Source: Spirochaetales bacterium
Lineage (GTDB): Bacteria > Spirochaetota > Spirochaetia > JAIPGG01
Assembly: GCA_021736255.1 (NCBI GenBank)
Contig: JAIPGG010000008.1
Span: forward strand, 1 to 55,892
Direction of reading: 5' to 3'
Length of the DNA stretch: 55,892 nucleotides
How positions within the stretch are numbered: the first letter of the stretch is position 1; each line of letters begins with the position of its first letter. The position numbers and the translations under genes were made by a program. A model generated the notes under the pieces. That model saw only the letters and a program-made list of their open reading frames with translations. It was not told the origin of the DNA and ran no database searches. Below, one piece after another: positions 31,968-40,409 of the stretch.

Positions 31968-34031
31968 TCAATCGGCGGGATCTGTTTCCAGGGTACCGTG
32001 AAATGCCTTATCAAAAATCCCGGCTTCTGTTCCGAGATCGACCAGGTCTTCATCGATCTTTCCGGCCCCGGCTTCCTCGTGCAGAATTTCGAGAATCCGC
32101 TCGAAGGGAAGAGCCTTCTTGTATGGCCGGTCCGATGCGGCAAGGGCGTCAAAGAGATCGGCAATGGTCATGATCCGCGCAGCCGGGGGAATCTGATCTT
32201 TCCCACTCAGCCCCAGCGGATAACCCGAACCGTCGAGAAACTCATGGTGCTTCCGGGCAATCTCGGGGATATGCCGATACTGCTCCGGCCAAGGGATCTT
32301 GCTCACAAAGGAGTAGGTGTGTTCAACATGGCTCTGGATTACCTTCCGTTCTTCTTCGTTCAGGCTACCACGCCTGATAGAGAGGTTTACCGCCTCCCGG
32401 TCGGTCAGAATGGGGACAGGGCTGCCGTCGAGATCGCAGGCCGTATATCGTTTTTCTCCGGATCGGATCTTCGAGATCTCTTCCAGCGGGTCGGCATCGC
32501 TTACCGTAGGCTCGTTCAGCCGGGAGAGCTCATTCATAATGGAACTCAGTTCCTCCAGCCGCTTGTCTCTTTCCCCGACAAGAGAAGAGGTTGAAGCCCG
32601 GGCCCCGGAGGTACCCTCTCCCCTTTGCAGTTCGATTATCCGACGGGAATACTCTACTTCGAGAGACCGGTAGAGGTACTTCAAACGCCACATCAGAATG
32701 TTGTAATCACAATCAAAGAGCTTGCGCGCCTTGAGAAATATGGAGGGATCAATATAAACCTTCCCATAGTCGTGCAGAAGCGCGGCATACTCGAGTTCCT
32801 TCAGCTGCTGGTCGGAAAAGAAGACATCACGGAATTGCCCCTCCCTTGCGTTATTTACCTCATGGGCAAGGGCAAGACACATTCCGGCTACCCGGAAAGA
32901 GTGTCCGGAGGTTGCCGGATCTCTCGATTCAATGGCGGTTACCGACGCCTTCACGAATTCTTCGAACTGCTGTTCGATTTGTTTGATCAGCCGGCTGTTC
33001 TCGATAGCCACAGCGGCCTGCCCTGCTATGGCCTCCATCAATGACTCATAGCGGGAATCGAAGGGTACGACCAGCGTATCGAAATCCTCGGAGGTCTCAA
33101 GCTGTACTTGATAGGCTTCATTGCCCGAATCCTCGTGTTTTCCGAGTCGTTCTTTGCTGTTTATGAGCTGAATAACACCGATTATATCGTCCAGGTGATT
33201 CCGCATGGGAACAACCAGCATCGACTTGGTACGATAGCCTGTTTTTATGTCGAAACTCTGATTGAAAGAAACAGGATCCTCTTCGGTAAGCTTGTATACA
33301 TCGGGAATATTAAGGGGGTTCCCGGTTACCGCAACATACCCGGCAATAGAACCGGTATTCAGGGGCATGGTAAACGATTCATACGAGAGGTCGAGAGAAA
33401 AGGTGTTGGAATAGGCAAAACGGAGATGGCGGCTGGTTACTTGTTTCGACTCCGGCTGGTCGTCCTCTACAAGAAAAATACTTCCTGCGTCGGCACCGGT
33501 AATCTGTTTGCTCATATAGAGAATGCTTCGCAGAAGTGTATCGGGGTCCTTTTCGCTGGAAAGGGATTTTCCAATGTTAATCAGCGCTTCCTGATCCTGA
33601 ACATTGTCGGTAATACCGGCGGACCAGCTGTTCTGCTGCTCAGCCAGGGAAAAACGCTTTTCAAGTTCTTCGAATCCATATTCTATCAGAAAATCGAACT
33701 CCGATTCACTGATCCGGCCGGTCCGGAAACCGTAGACCAGCTCGGTATGCTTTGGCATGTCCCCGTCTCTCGAAACAACGACCAAAAGAGAACGGACATG
33801 GCTTTTTTCTATGCTTCCGCGAAAGGTGTAGAGACGGTCGGCCTCGTGCGGTTCAACCACAAGAATAACACCCAGTCTATCGGAGGATTTCAATCCTAGA
33901 ACAGCTTCCACCGGGTCATCCACTGTTTCGAATGCGTCCTGATACCCTTTCGGAAAGGAGAGATAATCAACAACCGAGTTTGAGATAAGAATCAACTGTT
34001 CCAAGTCGTTCAGGAACCTCCATTGCCTCAA
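31968..34031 (-). CDS. GAF / HD-GYP domain phosphodiesterase-like protein
   Basis: This 687-residue signalling protein has a receiver-like N-terminal domain (about 1-150) and a GAF domain at about 155-360 (LINIGKSLSSEKDPDTLL, MLVVPMRNHLDDIIGVIQLIN, AGQAAVAIENSRL). An HD domain (ALLHDYGK) and the GYP motif HHEFLDGSGYP follow. HD-GYP enzymes hydrolyse cyclic di-GMP or related dinucleotides. Here HD and GYP motifs lie about 175 residues apart, versus about 60 normally, because of a charged insertion. The first start is a TTG at 34031 behind GAGG, overlapping addA by 65 bp; nearby downstream TTG codons are also possible. Confidence 0.85.
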   Translation of the reverse strand: MRQWRFLNDLEQLILISNSVVDYLSFPKGYQDAFETVDDPVEAVLGLKSSDRLGVILVVEPHEADRLYTFRGSIEKSHVRSLLVVVSRDGDMPKHTELVYGFRTGRISESEFDFLIEYGFEELEKRFSLAEQQNSWSAGITDNVQDQEALINIGKSLSSEKDPDTLLRSILYMSKQITGADAGSIFLVEDDQPESKQVTSRHLRFAYSNTFSLDLSYESFTMPLNTGSIAGYVAVTGNPLNIPDVYKLTEEDPVSFNQSFDIKTGYRTKSMLVVPMRNHLDDIIGVIQLINSKERLGKHEDSGNEAYQVQLETSEDFDTLVVPFDSRYESLMEAIAGQAAVAIENSRLIKQIEQQFEEFVKASVTAIESRDPATSGHSFRVAGMCLALAHEVNNAREGQFRDVFFSDQQLKELEYAALLHDYGKVYIDPSIFLKARKLFDCDYNILMWRLKYLYRSLEVEYSRRIIELQRGEGTSGARASTSSLVGERDKRLEELSSIMNELSRLNEPTVSDADPLEEISKIRSGEKRYTACDLDGSPVPILTDREAVNLSIRRGSLNEEERKVIQSHVEHTYSFVSKIPWPEQYRHIPEIARKHHEFLDGSGYPLGLSGKDQIPPAARIMTIADLFDALAASDRPYKKALPFERILEILHEEAGAGKIDEDLVDLGTEAGIFDKAFHGTLETDPAD

Positions 34032-37000
34032 ATGTCCTCAAATAGAAAAGATAACACGAAACCTGCTTTTGCGCGAATACTTGCGCGGCAAGGCGATATA
34101 CATCCATCTGAAGCTGGTGTGCCTTCTGATAAATCGTCCTGTCGGTTTTGAAATCAACCACCCAAGCCCGCTGAGTACCGATCACAAAAAGGTCCATTAC
34201 CCCCCGAAGGTAACGGGAAGGCCGCCCGGAATGCAGGCCGGAGCCGGTGCTGCCGGCTTCCTCCCCGGAGTCCTGTCCGGCGGCAGCAGGACCGGAAGCA
34301 TAAACGTCGGCGGCAAAATCCCCGGCGGCGGCACCTTCCGGTACCAGGTAGAGAAACGGATACTCCACATGTATCTCCTCGGCAGTTCTCAGCTCTTTCC
34401 AAAGTTCAGAGGCGAAAAACCCTTCCGCCAGCCTGTTTGCTTCCCCGAGCATCTGTTTTGATTCGATCATTTCCTGGGGCAGGAACCCTGCCGGCAGATC
34501 GGCGGGGGTAACAGCTCTTCCCGGCTGCATTTCACCCTCTTTGATCCCCTGGGATATACGGATTCGCAGCACCTCGTGGACAAGAGTACCGAAGGCGTTT
34601 TCCCATCCGCGCTTATCGAGCTCGGCATCCACCCCGAGTTCTGGAAGAGATCTGCCGCCATCGGGCGTGATATAATCGCGATCCCACCAGTGTTCGAGCT
34701 CGGTAACCGGATACTCCAATCTGGGAACGACATGGGTCCCCTCGGCAATAGATTCCGCCCGATAATAGTCTTCCATTAAAGCCGGAGACACCTCGCCGCT
34801 GCTGATGCGTCCTGCGGCATCGTTTTTCCGAGAGGGGGTTGCCTGAACCTCTTCTTCGGTCATCTCGGGCATATACTCGAAATACATGGGCGGGGCATCG
34901 GGAATCTCGAGGCGCCCCTCCGCAGGCAATGCGGCCGGATCGAGCTCGAGGGCCTGAAATATCATGTTGATAAGGGCCCGCTGGGTATTCCGGTTGTTCC
35001 TGGTGTGAAAGCCTGCTAGTACCAGATGGTCCTGTGCTCTGGTCATGGCTACATAGAGAATTCGTTTGAGCTCGGCCACCTCGCGCTGTTCCGCCTCATT
35101 TCGGGCGCGCTGCACCAGCGGATTTTTTATCGACGAGTCGGGGTTTATGCAGATTCCATGCTCTTCGGAAATCACGAACGGCCCGGAGGAATCATCGCTG
35201 TTTTTCCCGCGATTCCCCGTATTTGCCAGAATAACAACCGGAAACTCGAGCCCCTTCGATCCATGAACACTCATCATCCGCACCCCGCTTCCCTCGGCCT
35301 TGTCTTCGATCTTTATCTCGCCGAGCTTTTCCGGTTTTCCCAGCTTCGGACGGATGAAATCGAGGAGTTCGGCCAGGGAAGCACCCTTCCGGTCATAATC
35401 GGCTGCAAGGCGGCGCAGATACTCGTAGTGCTCCAGATAGATGTGGTAGCGGGGGGTCGTGAGGAGGTGAAAGCGGTATCCAAAGGTCATCCAGATGTGA
35501 TAGACCAGCTCCTCCAGGGGAAGACGGTCGGCCATGTCCGACAAGGAACGATAGATAAGGCCTGCATGACGGAGTTTGGCTCTTTCGCTCTCGGGCACCT
35601 CCGGAGTTAGTTGTGATGCGACTGTATCCCCGGGGTATTGAAAAAGCGGGCCCTCCTCCCGGAGAAGACGGAGAGCAAGATCATCGGAAAGATTTACCAA
35701 CGGAGAACGAAGAAAGGCAAGGCAGGCAAGACGGTCATGGGGAAACAGAATGAGCTCGAGTATATTAAACATATCGTTCAAAGGCGCTTCGACGAAAAGG
35801 CTCAGCAGGTTTCCAGTTGTGTAGGGAATTCCCCAGCGGCGGAAAATCCGTTCATACCTCCATTGAACGCCGGTCGACCGTGAGAGCACGGCAAAATCTC
35901 CGAATTCGGCCGGGCGCAGTAGACCGTCCTCCTTAATCAGCAAGCTCCCGTCCCTCACCGACTCATGGATAAACCGGGCAACATGCCAGGCTTCCACGTC
36001 CTCGCTATCGGCAGCTTCCTCTGCTTCCGTTCCCCGCCGTTCCCCGTAAAAGAACCGCAGCGTCGGCATGTCTTTCCCATCCGGAGATATACCCGCCTGA
36101 AGGGATTCGAACTCTGCTTCGTAATCGGCCCGGGAATCGGAGAACACCCGGTCGAAGATGTGATTAAACCAGGTGATCAAAGCGGGATGGCTCCGGTAAT
36201 TCGTGGACATGGACAACGCCAATCCGCCGATTGATTCGAGCTCATCCTTCAGGTGCTTGATGACCCGGACATCCGCCCCCCGGAATGCATAGATCGACTG
36301 CTTCTCGTCCCCGACGAAAAAAAGCTTTCCCGGAACGAGGTCTGCCGAGGCAGGAACACCATCCCGATGGATATCTTCCCGCTCGGCCAGAAGAAAAAGC
36401 AGATCGCGCTGGAGCTGGTTGTTGTCCTGGAATTCATCGATAAGAATTGCATCGTAACGGGATTTGTAATAACGCCGGACCGACTGGTTGTTCAGGAGAA
36501 TCTCTCTGGCGAGTTCCGCCGCATCTCGGTAGGTCAGAATTCCCCGGCTCCGTTTTATCTCGAGCACCCGGCGGTGCCAGCTGTCGAGTAGACCGTAGAG
36601 GCTCTCCATCTCCTCGCGGCGGCTCAAGATCGTGTGGATCGCCGTGAGTTCGGGCCGGAGCTCCTCCCGAAGCTGAGTCCGGAGTTCTTTGCAGATCTCC
36701 GCCTCTTCGGTATTGCCGAGGTTGCCCTTTTTGACTTCCAGGTCCGACAGCCATTCCGAGAAATCTCCCGTTTCACCACGCCATTCGGGCATGTTCTCAA
36801 CCAGCCGCCTCGCGTCATTAACAGCGGCAACGAGGGTTTTCTTGTCGGGTTTTGCCGGAAGGGAAGCGATCCCGGAAAGCAGCCGGCGGGTTTTCTCAAG
36901 AAGCTCGACGAAGCGCTCTGTAAGGACCTCCTGCTGGCGCTCCCACAATTGCTGCGGGGCAATCTCTGCAATAGGGTGAGCATGAGCGGTGGCATAGACC

Positions 37001-37509
37001 AGCAGAAAATTATCGAGAATAGTATCAAAACCGAAGGACTCGATCATGGCAACCAGGGGACCACAGTCCCCGTGCTTCAGGAGGAAGTCCAGCCCCTCCC
37101 TGCGGACAACGGCTTTGAGCTCATCTTCATCAATCCGAAATCCCTCCGGAAAACCGTAAGCTGCTCCGCCCTGCCTGACGATCTCCGAGCAGAAGCTGTC
37201 GATAGTCGATATCCGTGCCCGGTCGAATCGTTCGAGCTCCTTCTGCAGGCCATCCTGTTCTCGAACTCCACCCTCCTCGAGCTGAGAGCGCAGCCGTGAA
37301 TAGATCCTCTCGTACATCTCTGCAGCCGCCTTGCGGGTAAAGGTCAGCGCAAGGACACGGTCTACCGGCAGCGGATTTTCTTTCCGGCTTACAAGACGGA
37401 CAAAGCGTTCGGTCAGAACCGTTGTTTTCCCAGAACCGGCCCCCGCGGTGATTACCGCGTTCCGTTCGACTTCCACAGCCCTCTGTTGTTCTGCATTGAG
37501 TTTCTTCAT
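33967..37509 (-). CDS. addA: AddA-type helicase-nuclease (RecB-like)
   Basis: This 1180-residue UvrD-family enzyme has Walker A GAGSGKTTVLTERF (residues 22-30), TFTRKAAAEM, Walker B ILIDEFQDNNQLQRDLL, the QSIYAFRGADV motif, SVHGSKGLEFPVVI and YVAMTRAQDHLVLAG. A C-terminal RecB-like nuclease domain has WVVDFKTDR near residue 1120. With AddB it processes double-strand breaks for recombination. Length and motif order match AddA. ATG 37509 overlaps the addB stop (ATGA). It is followed by the HD-GYP gene, whose start lies inside its 3' end. Confidence 0.93.
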   Translation of the reverse strand: MKKLNAEQQRAVEVERNAVITAGAGSGKTTVLTERFVRLVSRKENPLPVDRVLALTFTRKAAAEMYERIYSRLRSQLEEGGVREQDGLQKELERFDRARISTIDSFCSEIVRQGGAAYGFPEGFRIDEDELKAVVRREGLDFLLKHGDCGPLVAMIESFGFDTILDNFLLVYATAHAHPIAEIAPQQLWERQQEVLTERFVELLEKTRRLLSGIASLPAKPDKKTLVAAVNDARRLVENMPEWRGETGDFSEWLSDLEVKKGNLGNTEEAEICKELRTQLREELRPELTAIHTILSRREEMESLYGLLDSWHRRVLEIKRSRGILTYRDAAELAREILLNNQSVRRYYKSRYDAILIDEFQDNNQLQRDLLFLLAEREDIHRDGVPASADLVPGKLFFVGDEKQSIYAFRGADVRVIKHLKDELESIGGLALSMSTNYRSHPALITWFNHIFDRVFSDSRADYEAEFESLQAGISPDGKDMPTLRFFYGERRGTEAEEAADSEDVEAWHVARFIHESVRDGSLLIKEDGLLRPAEFGDFAVLSRSTGVQWRYERIFRRWGIPYTTGNLLSLFVEAPLNDMFNILELILFPHDRLACLAFLRSPLVNLSDDLALRLLREEGPLFQYPGDTVASQLTPEVPESERAKLRHAGLIYRSLSDMADRLPLEELVYHIWMTFGYRFHLLTTPRYHIYLEHYEYLRRLAADYDRKGASLAELLDFIRPKLGKPEKLGEIKIEDKAEGSGVRMMSVHGSKGLEFPVVILANTGNRGKNSDDSSGPFVISEEHGICINPDSSIKNPLVQRARNEAEQREVAELKRILYVAMTRAQDHLVLAGFHTRNNRNTQRALINMIFQALELDPAALPAEGRLEIPDAPPMYFEYMPEMTEEEVQATPSRKNDAAGRISSGEVSPALMEDYYRAESIAEGTHVVPRLEYPVTELEHWWDRDYITPDGGRSLPELGVDAELDKRGWENAFGTLVHEVLRIRISQGIKEGEMQPGRAVTPADLPAGFLPQEMIESKQMLGEANRLAEGFFASELWKELRTAEEIHVEYPFLYLVPEGAAAGDFAADVYASGPAAAGQDSGEEAGSTGSGLHSGRPSRYLRGVMDLFVIGTQRAWVVDFKTDRTIYQKAHQLQMDVYRLAAQVFAQKQVSCYLFYLRTFEAMEVPERLGTVDSYLKLGC

Positions 37510-40370
37510 GCCCGGCTCCCCTTTCCTGATCCATCACGGTCCTGCACGGCAAAGCGAATTCTGCACACCCGCCGGTAGCTGCAGCCGGAGCAGTCCCCTC
37601 CGGCCACCCGGTAGTCGCCTGCTTCTACCGCCTGGACGAGCTTCGAAGCCGCCTTATCCACCTCCGCTGCAAGCAGGCCAAAGGATTCAGGGCTGAGAGT
37701 CGGCCCCTTTTTGGGAGGCTTTTCTTCCAGGTCCCACAGAAGGTGACGGTATCCACCTTCTTTATCATCCACCTTGCAGCCGTAATAGGATAACAGGGCC
37801 ACTCGGTAATCCGGCTTCTCCTCCTGCACAAGCCGGAAATACACCGGCATCTGGAACTCCGCCAGCATATTCGGATCATCAGGAGAGACATCCTTGTTTT
37901 TCGGAAGCTTTCCGCTCTTGTAATCAATAACCGCCAGTTTATCTCCCTGCCCAGAAAGGCGGTCGATTCTGCCGTTCAAAAACACCGTCCGATCCTGTAA
38001 TGTCAGAGGCAGGCCGGTATTCAGTTCCAGCTCCGTCCCAACCAGATCCCATCCATCGAAGACCTCGGCCTCCCGGACGAGGAAGGAGTGGAGCTGCCGT
38101 TCGATCCTTTTGATCCAGGCATTCCAGACCGGCAGGACCGGTCTTCTTCCGCCGGCGGAGGTTATCTTCTTCATTACCTTATTCACGAGCCGGCGGTACT
38201 CTTCCAAGCGGGCTGCCTGGAAAGGCCCGCCCTCCGCCGCAACACTCTCGGTCAAGACGGCCAGAGCCTTGTGCACTATCATCCCGCGAATACGAGGGTC
38301 TTCCATAACGGGAAAATGCGGATCCTCTTCGATCTCGAGTATTTGCGAGAGAAGAAAACCGAGGGGGCAAAAACGGTGCCAGGAAAGGCTCTGTTGGCCC
38401 AGGTAGACAGCGCCGTCCCTGCGAAGCATTGAAGAAATCAAAGCTGCAGCGGAATCCGGGTCCAGGACATCCCGCCGCATATCCACACCCCGGCTTCGAG
38501 CCCCCGTACCAAGATGAAAACGGTAGCCGATCCGCATCACCATGGAGGCTTTCTGATTCGGAAAGTCGAAACTCCTTCCTGCCTCCTTCTTCCAAAGTTC
38601 CTCTTCCAGCCTGAGCAGGCCCTGCTGTTCAATCAGCTTTTCGAATAGGCTCTGCTTGTCTGGACCGGCCGGTCCAGGATTCTCCGGTTCCAAACCGGCC
38701 CCCAGCAGCGGGCCGGCAGGCAGCTGTATTCCTTCCTCGCCGGCTTCCCCGTAGGTGAAAACAACCGCCCCTCCCGAACGGCGATAGGCAGATAGAAAAT
38801 GCGAGGAAAGATCCGTCTCTTCCAAGCCCATCGATATCATCTCGTCATCACGCAGAAAGGCAAAACGGCGCCGCCGGTACGCGGTAGCGGATTGGGAGGC
38901 ATTCAGCACAAAATGCCAGGCAGGCGCACAGCCTGCTGCCGCACGGTAATCAAAGACATCGATTCCCGGAGCTCCCCCCGGATCGACATACCTCGATTGC
39001 CCCAGGTCCTCGATCCAGAAGGAAAAGGGATCAATCCTTCCTCCTCCCTGAAGCTCCCCGAGTTCCTGATCGAGCGTGGAAATCCGGTCCAAGGCAAACT
39101 GGATAACTCTGCGCTCGCTCGAGTGAAAATCTTCCAACGGAATAATGCTGGAGAAAAACTGTCCCGCCCCGGCCCGCAGCCGGGAAAGGGTATCTGCCTC
39201 GAACATATTCCGGAGACCGTCTGCAAACCGACGATACCACGAGAGAAGATCCTCGAGGGACTGGTCCGACCGAACCAGCGACTCGAGCAGATCGAGGTAA
39301 GCATCTCCTCCGGAACCCCCTCCGGAGCGGTAAACGGAAAACTCTCCTGCAAGCTCTATAAACCGTTCTGCAGCTTCCCGGTTTCTCCAGGGCAGCCCCC
39401 GGTCGAGTATCAGGAGCCGAAGAACCTCGTAAGGCATTCTGCCGCTTTTCAAGTCGGACAACCGCTGAAACACCCTTCCAGCCGGGTATTCGAGGACCGT
39501 CTTTCCCCGCCGGAAACGGAGGGGCAGTCCAAGGGTACGGGCCTCCAAGCGCAGATGGTTCTCCAGCCGGTCCAGATTCCCGCAGCTTATCATGATCTGC
39601 TCGGGGGGGACCCCCTCCTCGAGCCGGCGGATAACCCGGCCGAGAACCCAGCGGATCTCTTGTCCGGTAGAAGAAAAGCGGTAATACACCGGTTTGGTTT
39701 CGGCGGGGTCCTTGCCGCCGGGAATATCCACATATTCGATCAAAGGGTCTTTCTCGAGAGCAGCCCGATATTCGGGAAAATCTTCGATCAGGGAAGGAAA
39801 GAAAATGACACTGGGGGTCTTTGCAGCCTGAAGCTCGGCAGAACGCCAGGCAGGCTCGAATCGCCGGTTCTCCCGGAGAAACTCGCGGTACCCCTCGTAC
39901 AGAAGCTGCAGGTCTTCAGCCAGCAGTGGATCGAGGGTTTTTCCTGTTTCCGGCAACTCGAGAAAGGGTTGAAGCATCGGCAGGCTGTTTCGCAGCAGCG
40001 GGAGGAAGGATTGCCACTGGCTGGAAAAAGGCGCGGGGACGAGCCGCTTCAAAAACGGCGGGGCACCTGTCAGGGTTCCGCTTTTTTTCGCCCGCCGTGC
40101 GTTCTCGCTCAGAAAGGATGAGAGAAAAGCGCTTCGGAACCCCCGGTTCGCAGGCCTCTCCTCCGGATCCCGAAGGATCAAACGCTCTTTCAGACTGTCC
40201 CAGGAAAGAAAGCGGTCATAGCGAACTGCCGAAGCCCCGGAGGTACTGCCGGAAGCCAGGTGACGCAGACAGGCCCGCCGCCAAAACGAGGCGCTTATTT
40301 CCGAGGGGAAAACAAGAACAGTGTTTGCCTTACCTGCGTACTCAAGAACTTTTTGACTGAATTTATCCAT
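37506..40370 (-). CDS. addB: AddB-type nuclease subunit with Fe-S site
   Basis: This 954-residue protein has a C-terminal PD-(D/E)XK nuclease (LAVIDYKSGKLPKN near residue 813). A cysteine set matches the 4Fe-4S staple of AddB: one Cys in WHRFCPLGFLL (about 667) and C-x2-C-x5-C in GGDCSGCSYRRVCR (about 925-934). The N-terminal half shows helicase-like folds but no Walker A motif can be seen, and it is shorter than the approximately 1150 residues of Bacillus AddB, as in many other phyla. It probably acts as the structural and nuclease partner of AddA. ATG 40370 has only a weak ribosome site. Confidence 0.87.
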   Translation of the reverse strand: MDKFSQKVLEYAGKANTVLVFPSEISASFWRRACLRHLASGSTSGASAVRYDRFLSWDSLKERLILRDPEERPANRGFRSAFLSSFLSENARRAKKSGTLTGAPPFLKRLVPAPFSSQWQSFLPLLRNSLPMLQPFLELPETGKTLDPLLAEDLQLLYEGYREFLRENRRFEPAWRSAELQAAKTPSVIFFPSLIEDFPEYRAALEKDPLIEYVDIPGGKDPAETKPVYYRFSSTGQEIRWVLGRVIRRLEEGVPPEQIMISCGNLDRLENHLRLEARTLGLPLRFRRGKTVLEYPAGRVFQRLSDLKSGRMPYEVLRLLILDRGLPWRNREAAERFIELAGEFSVYRSGGGSGGDAYLDLLESLVRSDQSLEDLLSWYRRFADGLRNMFEADTLSRLRAGAGQFFSSIIPLEDFHSSERRVIQFALDRISTLDQELGELQGGGRIDPFSFWIEDLGQSRYVDPGGAPGIDVFDYRAAAGCAPAWHFVLNASQSATAYRRRRFAFLRDDEMISMGLEETDLSSHFLSAYRRSGGAVVFTYGEAGEEGIQLPAGPLLGAGLEPENPGPAGPDKQSLFEKLIEQQGLLRLEEELWKKEAGRSFDFPNQKASMVMRIGYRFHLGTGARSRGVDMRRDVLDPDSAAALISSMLRRDGAVYLGQQSLSWHRFCPLGFLLSQILEIEEDPHFPVMEDPRIRGMIVHKALAVLTESVAAEGGPFQAARLEEYRRLVNKVMKKITSAGGRRPVLPVWNAWIKRIERQLHSFLVREAEVFDGWDLVGTELELNTGLPLTLQDRTVFLNGRIDRLSGQGDKLAVIDYKSGKLPKNKDVSPDDPNMLAEFQMPVYFRLVQEEKPDYRVALLSYYGCKVDDKEGGYRHLLWDLEEKPPKKGPTLSPESFGLLAAEVDKAASKLVQAVEAGDYRVAGGDCSGCSYRRVCRIRFAVQDRDGSGKGSRA

Positions 40371-40409
40371 GGACCGAGTATAACACAGCGCTCTGAGGCC
40401 CTGCCAGTT

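Noticed and set aside
31860-31985. Direct repeats (TCAATCGGCGGG) and GC-rich imperfect inverted repeats after the HD-GYP gene
   Set aside because: Arms are too imperfect and there is no T-run, so I could not call a terminator or mobile element.
38799-40121. 440-codon plus-strand frame opposite addB
   Set aside because: It mirrors a strong coding gene, has no ribosome site and a composition typical of antisense frames.
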